Of a stretch of 64,000 nucleotides of DNA, positions 38,800-46,898 are shown piece by piece. This stretch comes from Inediibacterium massiliense (GTDB lineage Bacteria > Bacillota > Clostridia > Peptostreptococcales > Thermotaleaceae): contig NZ_LN876586.1 of the NCBI RefSeq assembly GCF_001282725.1, positions 645,009-709,008 of the forward strand, given 5' to 3'. Position 1 is the stretch's first letter. Each line of letters opens with the position of its first letter. The position numbers were made by a program, and so were the translations under genes. The notes below the pieces were generated by a model. It worked only from the letters and a program-made list of their open reading frames with translations. It was not told the origin of the DNA and ran no database searches.

Positions 38800-39463
38800 A
38801 CAAATTCCCCCTAATTCTTTTTAATTCTAAATATCCTCCGAGTATTAAAAAAGTTGCATGATTAAATAGAGTGGCCCAATATATTATTATATAGTTCCTT
38901 TTACTTAGATCTAGTAAGTTACTCTCTAAGTTATTATATATTGGATTAAATGGTGTAGGTAAGTAGAAATATAGTACTGCAAAAATATATATTAATGCTA
39001 AAAATCCTGGAAATTTAAATCTTGTTAAAACACAGGTACATAATAAACCAAAGGTATGAATTAGAAAAATTATGACCATAGTATGGTTAATATAATATCG
39101 CATTCCAAAATATGTTTTTAACATTTCTGCTAATGGAAAAATTGATACTTCAAAAACAATAAGACATGTCCAAATTGTTATAAGCTGCTTACTTAATCCT
39201 TCTAAAGGAGCAGTTCGAGAGATTCTGTGATAAATTATAAATGCAAAAATAAGTAAAGGGACTAGAACTAGATAGTATCCCATAAAAGGTATGCCAAATA
39301 TGCTTATAGGCATATGTCCCCATATTATCCCTGCAGCAAAATATAATATTCCCCATAGAAATATAATTCTGCTAAAAGAAACTAGCGAATTCGATGTAGA
39401 AGTAATTATCTGTTTGATGAGTTGAATGTCATTAGATGCTTTTTCCAATAATTCCTTATTCAT
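38777..39463 (-). CDS. Membrane protein of unknown function
   Basis: Predicted polytopic protein of 228 residues. It has a short N-terminal helix (ELLEKASNDIQLIKQIITST) and about six hydrophobic segments, and no catalytic motif. GGGGGA precedes the ATG. Its operon partner is the overlapping winged-helix regulator, a common pairing in which the regulator controls the membrane protein's own synthesis. Whether it is cargo of the integrated element or part of its regulation is unknown. Confidence 0.7.
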   Translation of the reverse strand: MNKELLEKASNDIQLIKQIITSTSNSLVSFSRIIFLWGILYFAAGIIWGHMPISIFGIPFMGYYLVLVPLLIFAFIIYHRISRTAPLEGLSKQLITIWTCLIVFEVSIFPLAEMLKTYFGMRYYINHTMVIIFLIHTFGLLCTCVLTRFKFPGFLALIYIFAVLYFYLPTPFNPIYNNLESNLLDLSKRNYIIIYWATLFNHATFLILGGYLELKRIRGNLFGNKLNT

Positions 39464-39828
39464 ATTAGTTATCCCCCTTTTTAATATAAAGAACTTTGTA
39501 ATTCAAAGTATATAACATATCAAGATAAATGTCAATTTATTCCTTTTAAGTTCAGTAGGGTTACATACAATTGAAAATAAATGTTATCTTAGTTTATGAG
39601 CATTATATTCCTATTTTTTAATGTAAAACGTGTGGTTAGTGCATGAGTATTGGGAATATGATAGCTAACAAAATAGATATTATTGATAATAGCATAAGTA
39701 AATCTATCTTTATAAAACTCTTGTTATCCAACATTTTATCACTCTCTTATGATAAGAATGTACGGAAGATTAAAAGATTATACATTGCAAGATAAGAGCA
39801 GAAAAGATTATGAAAATATTAGTAGAAT
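39464..39828. other. Intergenic stretch within the element
   Basis: AT-rich. One 50-codon ORF (39643-39795, opening MSIGNMIANKIDIID) lacks a ribosome-binding site and is not supported. Nothing else recognised. Confidence 0.35.
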
Positions 39829-39856
39829 AGGTGGCAATAAAATGCCACTTTTTTTG
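39829..39856 (+). terminator. Terminator upstream of LexA-like gene
   Basis: GTGGCA / TGCCAC stem with ATAAAA loop and seven T. Confidence 0.75.
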
Positions 39857-39860
39857 TACC

Positions 39861-39894
39861 TTAAAACCAAACGTACGTTTTGATATAATATAAT
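39861..39894 (+). promoter_or_regulatory. Promoter with SOS-box-like operator
   Basis: TTAAAA (39861) and TATAAT (39884-39889) at 17-bp spacing flank the perfect palindrome AAACGTACGTTT (39869-39880). This has the AAC-N4-GTT core of Gram-positive LexA boxes, suggesting autorepression of the following LexA-like gene. Confidence 0.6.
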
Positions 39895-39920
39895 AGTCAA
39901 AAATTTTTACAAAAGGGGAA

Positions 39921-40152
39921 TGGGTATGTTAACTAAAAGACAAAATGAAGTATTAAAAGCAATATATTATTACATCAATGCAAATGGAATTAGTCCATCT
40001 GTTAGAAATCTCTGTGATCTATTAGGTTATCAAAAGGTACAGTAGATAGTTATTTAAATGAGCTAGAGAGTCAAGGGTTTATAACTAAGGGGGGTACTAT
40101 ATTTCGATCAATCAAAATAACAGATATAGGATTAAGTGAAATAAGAGGGTAG
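39921..40152 (+). pseudogene. LexA-like repressor N-terminal domain, frameshifted
   Basis: The first frame reads MLTKRQNEVLKAIYYYINAN then GISPSVRNLCDLLGYQ, a LexA-type winged helix, and stops at 40043. A second frame continues smoothly as GTVDSYLNELESQGFITKGG to TAG at 40150, which is the second half of the same domain (compare STVHRHLKALEEKGYI in LexA). A small deletion near 40032-40038 explains the break. No peptidase domain follows, so it was a short repressor. AAAAGGGGA precedes the start. Confidence 0.8.
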
Positions 40153-40245
40153 ATGAAACGGGTGGAAAAATGACTTCTTTACCTGTTTTTTTAAAAGGGA
40201 TTTTGAGAATAATAATACATACTTTTAAAAAAGGAGGAAAACATA

Positions 40246-40461
40246 TTGAAAGTCATTATTCATAGATCTATGGAAGATGCATCTAAAATATTAACGGAAC
40301 AGCTTTTTTATATTTTTAGAAATAGAGTTGATGAATATGCAAAAGAAAACAATTTATCAGACAGAGAAAAGGCAGCAATATATAAACAACTAATTGAAGA
40401 TATAGAAAAAGAAAATGGGGACAATTTGGGGACAAAATCAAAGAAAATGTCCCCAAAATAA
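40246..40461 (+). CDS. Small element-encoded protein
   Basis: ORF of 71 residues with TTG start and strong RBS (AAAAAAGGAGGAAAAC). It is helical and charged (DREKAAIYKQLIEDIEKEN). Its C-terminus (GDNLGTKSKKMSPK) is encoded by the GGGGACA repeats of the element's right end, so the tail is dictated by the DNA site. Function is unknown. Confidence 0.55.
   Translation: MKVIIHRSMEDASKILTEQLFYIFRNRVDEYAKENNLSDREKAAIYKQLIEDIEKENGDNLGTKSKKMSPK
40412..40437. repeat. 26-bp repeat at right end, candidate integrase arm site
   Basis: Identical to 33925-33950. An inverted single unit TGTCCCC follows at 40449-40455. Confidence 0.7.
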
Positions 40462-40550
40462 CCTTTGACAACTTAAAAAACAAACCGTAAAATTTGATTG
40501 AATCAATATATACACAAATAAATATAGATTGACAAAATGATATGTGACAC

Positions 40551-40596
40551 ACTTCGAATCAGTTCGTCGGGGGTTCGAGTCCCTCAGGGCGTGCCA
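40551..40596. repeat. attR core (46-bp repeat of tRNA-Arg 3' end)
   Basis: Perfect copy of 33812-33857 without the 5' half of the tRNA. The original tRNA terminator follows at 40605. Confidence 0.9.
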
Positions 40597-40604
40597 GTGA
40601 AATC

Positions 40605-40648
40605 AAAGCTTGTAGAGTATTCTTAAATACTACTACAAGCTTTTATAT
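40605..40648 (+). terminator. Ancestral tRNA-Arg terminator, now right of attR
   Basis: AAAGCTTGTAG / CTACAAGCTTT outer stem and AGTATT / AATACT inner stem, T-rich tail. Its position after the att core supports this side as original chromosome. Confidence 0.7.
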
Positions 40649-40943
40649 ATATACGCTATTTTGTGGCGGTTATTTTTATATTTAAGAGTTTTAGGAAATG
40701 AAAACATTGTAGAACTCATATAAATAGAAGATAAACTAAGTATAAAATAAAGTGTTTGTGATTGATGACTTGTTTGATAGGATACATAGACTTATAATGG
40801 AAAGAGACGAAAAATGGCTAAGATAGATAGTGGTATTGTCCAGAATGAATTAGAAGGCAATTATATAAATGGAAAAGAAATTGTTTTTCTACCTAAAAAT
40901 GAAGATGTACAATATAGATAGGAGATCGAAATGGGAAGGAGTT
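40649..40943. other. Intergenic region with one short ORF
   Basis: An ORF of 35 codons (40814-40921, opening MAKIDSGIVQNELEG) ends where the next gene's leader begins. It has no clear ribosome-binding site and may be a remnant. ATTTTGTGGCGGTTATTTT near 40659 resembles 33882-33900 in the element. Nothing else recognised. Confidence 0.35.
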
Positions 40944-42305
40944 ATGAAAATAAAAAATATAGAAATTACAAAATGGATGAATAAAATATTTAATAGTTTT
41001 AAGGAAGGAATATTGATTGTTGATCAAAAAACAAGAATTGTATTTTTTAATCGGTCTTATTCCCAATTTATAAATAGAGATTTAAATGAAGTGCAAGGAA
41101 GGTATATAAAAGAAATTAGACCAGGAGCCCTCATACCAGAAGTAGTTAAGACAGGAATCCCTAAATTAGGTATTTTAAGAAAAGAAAATGATGATGAATA
41201 TTTTTGTAACATGTATCCTATTTTATCTGATGAAGAGATTGTTGGCGGAATATCTACAGTGACATTTATAAAAGATGCAGTAGAATTAAGCAATAAGATT
41301 AAAGAATTGGAAAGAAAAAATAAATATTTAATGGAAAGAATTCATCATAATAATGGAACAAGATATAAATTTGAAGATATTATAGCTAAAAGCAAAGAAT
41401 CTATAGATACAAAAAATATAGCAATAAAAATATCTAGTTCAGATATTCCAGTTTTGATTTATGGAGAAAGTGGAACGGGAAAAGAGTTATATGCTCAATC
41501 TATACATAATGAAAGTTTAAGAAAGGACCATCCTTTTATTGCTGTAAATTGTGCTACATTAACTTCTACTATGCTAGAAAGTGAGTTGTTTGGATATGAA
41601 GAGGGAGCTTTTACAGGGGCTAAAAAGGGCGGAAAAATGGGATTGTTTGAAGCTGCTAACAAAGGAACTATATTTTTAGATGAGATCTCAGAAATAGATT
41701 ATAATTTACAAGCTAAATTATTGAGAGTACTACAAGAAAAAAAGGTTAGGAGAATTGGAAGTACAAAGGAAATTCTTGTTGATGTAAGAGTAATATCTGC
41801 ATGTAATGTGGATATACTCAAGTATATTGAAGAAGGTAAATTTAGAAGAGATTTATATTATAGAATTGCTGTATTTCCTATAAATATATTACCATTAAGA
41901 GATAGAAAAGAAGATATCCCTTATTTAATAGAAAATTATTTGAATCAATTAAGTAATAAACATAAAAAGAGGTTTATGATGGCACAAGAGGCTACTATAT
42001 TATTATTCAATTATCAATGGCCAGGAAATGTTAGAGAAATGAAAAATATATTAGAAATCGCTACGATTATGTCCCAAGATGGTGTAATTAGAAAAGAAAA
42101 TTTACCATCCATAGTAGTAGACTCAAAATTAATCCATAAAGACATTAAGATTTCTAAATTATCCGATACTATAAAAAGAGTAGAACAGGAAGAAATTAAT
42201 AAAGCAATTCAGCATTTTGGAAATCATCTAGAGGGAAAGAAAAAGGCAGCAAAATATTTAGGAATATCTTTAGCAACTTTATATAATAAGTTAGGAGATA
42301 AATGA
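40944..42305 (+). CDS. Sigma-54-dependent transcriptional activator with PAS domain
   Basis: Enhancer-binding protein of 453 residues. A PAS sensor domain lies at about 10-125 (FKEGILIVDQKTRIVFFN). The AAA+ domain has Walker A GESGTGKE, sigma-54 contact loop GAFTGA, Walker B GTIFLDEI and the R-finger region RVISACNVDI. A Fis-type helix-turn-helix ends the protein (KKAAKYLGISLATLYNKLG). The ATG at 40944 has AAGGAG unusually close (2 nt); an in-frame ATG at 40869 lacks an RBS. A -24/-12 promoter lies before the next gene, the likely target. Confidence 0.9.
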   Translation: MKIKNIEITKWMNKIFNSFKEGILIVDQKTRIVFFNRSYSQFINRDLNEVQGRYIKEIRPGALIPEVVKTGIPKLGILRKENDDEYFCNMYPILSDEEIVGGISTVTFIKDAVELSNKIKELERKNKYLMERIHHNNGTRYKFEDIIAKSKESIDTKNIAIKISSSDIPVLIYGESGTGKELYAQSIHNESLRKDHPFIAVNCATLTSTMLESELFGYEEGAFTGAKKGGKMGLFEAANKGTIFLDEISEIDYNLQAKLLRVLQEKKVRRIGSTKEILVDVRVISACNVDILKYIEEGKFRRDLYYRIAVFPINILPLRDRKEDIPYLIENYLNQLSNKHKKRFMMAQEATILLFNYQWPGNVREMKNILEIATIMSQDGVIRKENLPSIVVDSKLIHKDIKISKLSDTIKRVEQEEINKAIQHFGNHLEGKKKAAKYLGISLATLYNKLGDK

Positions 42306-42317
42306 TCAAATTTCTAA

Positions 42318-42329
42318 ATTTCTAGAAAT
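42318..42329. promoter_or_regulatory. Candidate enhancer (UAS) for the sigma-54 activator
   Basis: Perfect palindrome ATTTCTAGAAAT, with related half-sites TTTCTAAA (42311) and TTTTAGAAAT (42351), about 150 bp upstream of the -24/-12 promoter. Assignment is by position and symmetry. Confidence 0.45.
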
Positions 42330-42402
42330 GTAATCGTAGGATTTATAATATTTTAGAAATGAGATAAATACAGGGATATATTAGGACAAATTTATAAATA
42401 GA

Positions 42403-42441
42403 AGATAATCATTCTAATTTTTTAGAATGATTATCTTTTTA
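42403..42441 (+). terminator. Terminator of the sigma-54 activator gene
   Basis: A perfect 15-bp stem (AGATAATCATTCTAA and its complement) with TTTT loop and T-run. Confidence 0.85.
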
Positions 42442-42477
42442 CTTTTTTGAAAATATGTATATATCTAGATAAACAGG

Positions 42478-42494
42478 TTGGCATGACTATTGCT
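42478..42494 (+). promoter_or_regulatory. Sigma-54 (-24/-12) promoter
   Basis: TTGGCATGACTATTGCT matches TGGCAC-N5-TTGCW, with the GG and GC elements 12 bp apart. It lies about 45 bp upstream of the AtuA-like gene and just after the activator's terminator. Confidence 0.88.
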
Positions 42495-42540
42495 ACTATA
42501 ATATTTATGTAAAGTAATTTTAAAAGGAGGTAATAGAGTC

Positions 42541-43893
42541 ATGAAGAAAATCAGAATTGGAAGTGGCGCGGGATACGCAGGAGATCGTATAGAACCAGCT
42601 GTAGAACTTATGGAAAAGGGAAATCTGGACTACATTATCTTTGAATGTTTAGCAGAAAGAACAATTGCTATTGGACAGATGGATAAATTGAAAGATCCAA
42701 CAAAAGGATATAACCAATTATTGGGAAGTAGAATGAGAAAAATTCTTGGACTTGTGAAAGAAAAAGGAATTAAAGTAATTACAAATATGGGATCAGCAAA
42801 TCCTATTTATGCTGTAGATGAAACTGTAAAAATAGCGAAGGAATTAGGAATTACAGGTTTAAAAATAGCTGCAGTTACAGGAGATGATATACTTACTCAA
42901 ATTCCTAATTATTATGAAAACGATATTCTCGAGTTAGATTGTAAATTAAAAGATATCAAAGAAAACATTATATCTACCAATGTATATTTAGGGGCAGAAG
43001 GAATCATAGAAGCATTAAAAAATGATGCAGATATAGTTATTACAGGACGTGTTTCAGATCCAGCACTTTCTATTGGACCTTTAGTATACGAATTTGGATG
43101 GGACATACAAAAAAATCCTAAAGAAATGGGACAAGCTGTTTTAGTAGGTCATTTGCTGGAGTGTGCAGGCCAAGTTACTGGAGGATATTATGCAGATCCA
43201 GGGTATAAAGATGTAGAGGGACTTGAAAGATTAGGATTTCCTATAGTAGAGATTGATGAAACAGGCAATTTTATTGTAACGAAAGTAGAAGGCTCTGGAG
43301 GATTGGTAAGTGAATCTACTTGTCAAGAACAGCTTTTGTATGAAATTCATAATCCAGCTAGATATATGACACCAGATGCTATAGCTGACTTTTCTAAAGT
43401 AGAATTTACTCAGCAAGGTAAAGATGTAGTTCAAGCAACAAATGCTACTTCCCATGGAAAGCCAGATACATTAAAAGTAAGTATGGGATATAAAGATTGC
43501 TTTATTGGGGAAGGTGAAATTAGCTACGGGGGAGCAAATGCTTTGGCAAAAGCTCAGTTAGCAGCTGATATTGTTGAGAAAAGATTAAAAATTATAGGAG
43601 CAGAAATAGAAGAATTAAGAATGGATTATATAGGTTTTAATTCTTTATATAAAGATAAGATTTCTAAACAATATACTAAAGATATATTCCCTGAAATTCG
43701 ATTACGTGTAAGCGGTAGAACAAAAGATAAACAAAATGCTGCATTCATAGGTAATGAAGTAGAAGCATTATATACAAATGGACCAGCAGGTGGTGCAGGT
43801 GCAACAAAGAAAGTAGCAGAGATTGTATCCGTTTGCTCTATATTTGTACCTAGGGATGCAGTGAATATAAAAGTAAGTTATAAGGAGGTATAA
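42541..43893 (+). CDS. Acyclic terpene utilization AtuA family (DUF1446) protein
   Basis: Cytosolic protein of 450 residues matching the AtuA/DUF1446 family, named for a Pseudomonas terpene (citronellol/geraniol) operon but with unproven activity. Visible blocks: RIGSGAGYAGDRIEPAVEL at the N-terminus, IIFECLAERTIA, DIVITGRVSDPALSIGP, HLLECAGQVTGGYYADPG and KGDCFIGEGEISYGG-like motifs. AAAAGGAGG precedes the ATG. It is cotranscribed with the next gene (4-bp gap), and both lie under the sigma-54 promoter with a CitMHS carrier, so a carboxylate substrate is more likely here than a terpene. Confidence 0.88.
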   Translation: MKKIRIGSGAGYAGDRIEPAVELMEKGNLDYIIFECLAERTIAIGQMDKLKDPTKGYNQLLGSRMRKILGLVKEKGIKVITNMGSANPIYAVDETVKIAKELGITGLKIAAVTGDDILTQIPNYYENDILELDCKLKDIKENIISTNVYLGAEGIIEALKNDADIVITGRVSDPALSIGPLVYEFGWDIQKNPKEMGQAVLVGHLLECAGQVTGGYYADPGYKDVEGLERLGFPIVEIDETGNFIVTKVEGSGGLVSESTCQEQLLYEIHNPARYMTPDAIADFSKVEFTQQGKDVVQATNATSHGKPDTLKVSMGYKDCFIGEGEISYGGANALAKAQLAADIVEKRLKIIGAEIEELRMDYIGFNSLYKDKISKQYTKDIFPEIRLRVSGRTKDKQNAAFIGNEVEALYTNGPAGGAGATKKVAEIVSVCSIFVPRDAVNIKVSYKEV

Positions 43894-43897
43894 TCAA

Positions 43898-44197
43898 ATG
43901 AAATTAAAAGAAATTGCACATGGAAGAACTGGAGATAAAGGAGATATTTCTAATATATCTGTCATTGCTTATAAAAAAGAAGATTATGAAGTAATTAAAG
44001 AAAAGGTAACGGCAGAAAAAGTGAAAGAATATTTTAGTGAAATCTGTCATGGCAAGGTAATACGCTATGAAATAGATAGTATAGGAGCATTAAATTTTGT
44101 TTTGGATAAAACTTTAGGAGGAGGAGTTACAAGAAGTCTTGCTCAAGATAAGCATGGTAAATCTCTTGTAATGGCTCTTATGGAAATGGAAATATGA
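43898..44197 (+). CDS. AtuA-associated small protein
   Basis: Protein of 99 residues corresponding to the domain fused to, or encoded beside, AtuA in other bacteria (ferredoxin-like fold proposed). The conserved opening LKEIAHGRTGDKGDISNISV and the ending LGGGVTRSLAQDKHGKSL are typical. RBS AAGGAGG lies inside the atuA-like end. It probably forms a complex with the preceding protein; the catalytic role is unknown. Confidence 0.82.
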   Translation: MKLKEIAHGRTGDKGDISNISVIAYKKEDYEVIKEKVTAEKVKEYFSEICHGKVIRYEIDSIGALNFVLDKTLGGGVTRSLAQDKHGKSLVMALMEMEI

Positions 44198-44230
44198 TTA
44201 AAGTAATTTGATGAATGAGGGAGGGATAGT

Positions 44231-45529
44231 ATGCTAGCGCTTTTAGGGCTTTTAACGATAGTATTATTATTAGTATTGGTTATGTCAAAAAAGGTATCTG
44301 CTACGGTAGCATTAATTATGGTTCCTATTGTTACTGCGTTAATAGGTGGGTTTGGACTCCAAATAGGAGAGTTTATTACAAGTGGTGTCAAAGGAATTGC
44401 TACTACAGGCGTTATGTTTATATTTGCTATACTATTTTTTGGAATATTAAATGATGCAGGAACTTTTGATCATATTATATCAGCAATTCTTAAAATAGTA
44501 GGAAAAAATCCAGTTAAAATAGTAATAGGAACAGCTATTTTAGCAATGGTTGTGCATCTTGATGGTTCGGGAGCAGTAACATTTTTAATTACAATACCAG
44601 CAATGCTTCCGTTATATGACGCATTGAAAATGAAAAGAACGACATTAGCAACCATAGTAGCTTTAAGTGCCGGTACCATGAATATTTTACCATGGGGAGG
44701 ACCTACCATTAGAGCAGCTACAACTTTAGAAATTACACCAACTGAATTATTTAATCCAATGCTTATTCCATTTATATCAGGAATCATTTTTGTACTTATT
44801 GTAGCATTTTGGCTTGGTAAGAAAGAAGAAAAAAGAATTGGCAATGTAACATTGACTGAGGAAATAAATAGTGATGTAAAAGTGAATGAGGAAAAAGCAA
44901 AACTAGCAAGACCTAAATTGTTTATTGTGAATATGATTTTAATTATCATGGCAATCGCTGCTATGATTTCTAACAAATTAGCACCTCATGTCGTATTTAT
45001 GATTGGGTTATGTTTATCACTTGTTATTAACTATCCTTCTGTAAAAGATCAGAAGGCTCGTATAGATGCTCATGCCAAAGAGGCACTAATGATGGCTAGT
45101 GTATTGTTTGCAGCAGGGTGCTTTACTGGAATCATGAAAGAGTCTGGAATGATTACAGCAATGTCAGAGGTTATTGTGAATATGATTCCAAATTCAATGG
45201 GAAGATTAATACCTTTAATGACAGGAATTGTATCTATGCCAGCAAGTTTATTATTTGATCCAGATTCATTTTACTTTGGAATTTTGCCTGTGCTTACTAG
45301 TAGTGCAGCTCAGTTTGGAGTAGATGGAGTGATGGTAGGAAGAGCAGCTATATTAGGACAAATGACTACAGGTTTTCCTATCAGTCCATTAACTGCATCT
45401 ACATTTCTTTTAACAGGATTAGTAGGAATAGATTTAGGAGAACATCAAAAGAAAACAATACCTCTTGCGTTTTTATGTACGATGGTTATGCTTATAGTAG
45501 CTGTAATCGTAGGAAAAATCGCTATATAA
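44231..45529 (+). CDS. CitMHS family carboxylate transporter
   Basis: Secondary carrier of 432 residues with about 11-12 membrane segments. Features of the citrate-metal/proton symporter family include VHLDGSGAVTFLITIPAML, the turn NILPWGGPTIRAATTL, and FDPDSFYFGILPVL near the C-terminus. GGGAGGG precedes the ATG. It is the third gene of the sigma-54 unit and likely imports the compound degraded by the AtuA-like pair. Citrate itself is only one possibility. Confidence 0.88.
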   Translation: MLALLGLLTIVLLLVLVMSKKVSATVALIMVPIVTALIGGFGLQIGEFITSGVKGIATTGVMFIFAILFFGILNDAGTFDHIISAILKIVGKNPVKIVIGTAILAMVVHLDGSGAVTFLITIPAMLPLYDALKMKRTTLATIVALSAGTMNILPWGGPTIRAATTLEITPTELFNPMLIPFISGIIFVLIVAFWLGKKEEKRIGNVTLTEEINSDVKVNEEKAKLARPKLFIVNMILIIMAIAAMISNKLAPHVVFMIGLCLSLVINYPSVKDQKARIDAHAKEALMMASVLFAAGCFTGIMKESGMITAMSEVIVNMIPNSMGRLIPLMTGIVSMPASLLFDPDSFYFGILPVLTSSAAQFGVDGVMVGRAAILGQMTTGFPISPLTASTFLLTGLVGIDLGEHQKKTIPLAFLCTMVMLIVAVIVGKIAI

Positions 45530-45556
45530 AAATTTGAAAAAGTAAATATAAATTAC

Positions 45557-45592
45557 AAGCCCCTGGAGTGAATCTACTTTAAGGGGCTTTTG
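45557..45592 (+). terminator. Terminator of the AtuA/CitMHS operon
   Basis: AAGCCCCT / AGGGGCTT stem with T-run. Confidence 0.8.
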
Positions 45593-45662
45593 GTATATTG
45601 TACATAAATTCTTTATGTGATTAAAAAGATTATTTTTTATAGATAATAAGTCGTTTTTACTA

Positions 45663-45691
45663 TTTCAAAAATACGAAAAATTTAGTATAAT
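45663..45691 (+). promoter_or_regulatory. Candidate promoter of the stalk-domain protein
   Basis: TTTCAA (45663) and TATAAT (45686-45691) at 17 bp. A TGTCGAA box lies 27 bp downstream of the -10 region. Confidence 0.55.
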
Positions 45692-45718
45692 AAAACAAAG
45701 TCGAAAAAACAAGAAAAA

Positions 45719-45725
45719 TGTCGAA
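45719..45725 (+). promoter_or_regulatory. Possible Spo0A box (TGTCGAA)
   Basis: Matches TGNCGAA, in the leader of the stalk-domain gene; AGTCGAA lies at 45699 (20 bp upstream). Position just after the promoter would suit repression. Confidence 0.35.
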
Positions 45726-45749
45726 AATAAAAAGTAAGGGGGAAATTTA

Positions 45750-46730
45750 ATGAGAAGAACAAAAGGTTATGTAGCTATGTTATTAGTATGTACATTAGTT
45801 TTTGCAAGTCCTATAAATTCATTAGCAGGAACGAAAAAAGGTGGATCTAAGAGTGGTACGTCAACTAAAACTGAGAATGTAAGTAAAAAAGGCGAAAGTA
45901 ATAAGACAGAAAAAAAAGATAAACCAGATAAACCAGAGAAACCAGATAAAAAACAAGATAAAACTACTAAAAAAGTGAAAAACGAATCTATTGAACAAAA
46001 TCAAGTAAATAATGAAAAAACAAAATCAATCAAAGAAGATAAGAAGATAAAAAAAGAATTAAAAAAGTCTATTAAAGAATTAAAAGAAGCAGCTAAAAAA
46101 GCTTATTCACAGGAAGAACTTACAAAGTTACAAGAAACAGTAAATGAAATGAAATTGGCCTATCCAGGAATTAAGACAATACCTGTTGAGAATATCATAT
46201 CAAAACGTATGAACATAAAATTTGATACACCACCTGTTATCAAAGAAGGAAGAACATTGATTCCAGTTAGAGCATTGACACAAGCTTTTGGCGCACAAGT
46301 AAGTTGGAATGCAGAAGACAAAGTAGTTACTATTGTGAAAGATGATATGGAAATGAAGATTCAAATAGGTAGTAATGTAGCTTACATAAATGGTGAAGAA
46401 GTTCAGTTAGATGTGTCCCCGGAGACAATGAATGGTAGAACTGTAGTTCCGTTAAGATTTATCGTAGAGAAAATGGGACTTAAAGTAAATTGGGATGAAG
46501 AAAATCAAACGATAGAGATTGATGATGAAGAAGAAACTACAGAAATAAGTAATGAAGAAGAAACTACGAATGAAGATCAGTTAACAGATCAAGATAATGA
46601 ACAGATCATAGAGGAATCTGATCAAGAAGAGCAACAAATTCAAGAAGAGCAACAAATAAATGATGAAGAATCTAATACAGAGATCATTATGGAAGATAAA
46701 ACAGTAGAGGAGTCTTCAAATATAATATAA
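45750..46730 (+). CDS. Secreted stalk-domain (copper amine oxidase N-like) protein
   Basis: Exported protein of 326 residues. Signal peptide about 1-28 (AMLLVCTLVFASPINSLAG), then a lysine/proline-rich low-complexity linker with KPDKPEKPDKK repeats, a helical stretch, and a two-lobed stalk domain at about 140-255 (RTLIPVRALTQAFGAQVSWN; RTVVPLRFIVEKMGLKVNW). A very acidic Glu/Gln/Asn/Asp tail ends the protein. The basic linker and acidic tail suggest cell-wall binding or self-association. The stalk domain is like that of the amidase at 25.1 kb. AAGGGGGAAA precedes the ATG. Confidence 0.85.
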   Translation: MRRTKGYVAMLLVCTLVFASPINSLAGTKKGGSKSGTSTKTENVSKKGESNKTEKKDKPDKPEKPDKKQDKTTKKVKNESIEQNQVNNEKTKSIKEDKKIKKELKKSIKELKEAAKKAYSQEELTKLQETVNEMKLAYPGIKTIPVENIISKRMNIKFDTPPVIKEGRTLIPVRALTQAFGAQVSWNAEDKVVTIVKDDMEMKIQIGSNVAYINGEEVQLDVSPETMNGRTVVPLRFIVEKMGLKVNWDEENQTIEIDDEEETTEISNEEETTNEDQLTDQDNEQIIEESDQEEQQIQEEQQINDEESNTEIIMEDKTVEESSNII

Positions 46731-46770
46731 ATGATAAAGGCACTCATTTAGGAGTGCCTTTATCATTTAT
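46729..46770 (+). terminator. Terminator of the stalk-domain gene
   Basis: A perfect 17-bp stem (AAATGATAAAGGCACTC and its complement) with six-base loop. Confidence 0.85.
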
Positions 46771-46898
46771 TTGTAGGATGAAATGATTCTATTTAAATAG
46801 AGAATAAATAAAATTTGGATGTATTAAAAATCTCTCTTAGTATATTTGTAAAGAAATATCAAATAATAATTTATAAATACAACTAGGAGGAACATTGG

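Larger units (their letters stand above)
33812..40596. mobile_element. Decayed integrated element in tRNA-Arg(TCG)
   Basis: A 6.8-kb segment bounded by 46-bp perfect direct repeats of the tRNA-Arg 3' end. A tyrosine integrase lies next to the intact tRNA, transcribed toward it. Cargo is an interrupted ImmA/IrrE peptidase gene, an IS3-type and an ISL3 element, a regulator plus membrane-protein pair, a frameshifted LexA-like repressor and a small ORF. There are no structural, replication or conjugation genes, so it is a remnant of a prophage or integrative element. Several genes carry disabling lesions. Confidence 0.9.

Noticed and set aside
39643-39795. Possible 50-residue protein in the integrated element
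   Set aside because: No ribosome-binding site and no motif.
40814-40921. Possible 35-residue protein before the sigma-54 activator
   Set aside because: No clear ribosome-binding site; could be a gene remnant but cannot be supported.
42541-45529. A full acyclic terpene degradation cluster
   Set aside because: Only the AtuA-like pair is present; no carboxylase, ligase or dehydrogenase genes of a terpene pathway occur nearby, and the carrier is a carboxylate type.
45905-45965. Lysine/proline repeats in the stalk protein as a DNA tandem-repeat or phase-variation locus
   Set aside because: The codon repeats are imperfect and short, so slippage is not strongly suggested; it reads as a low-complexity linker.
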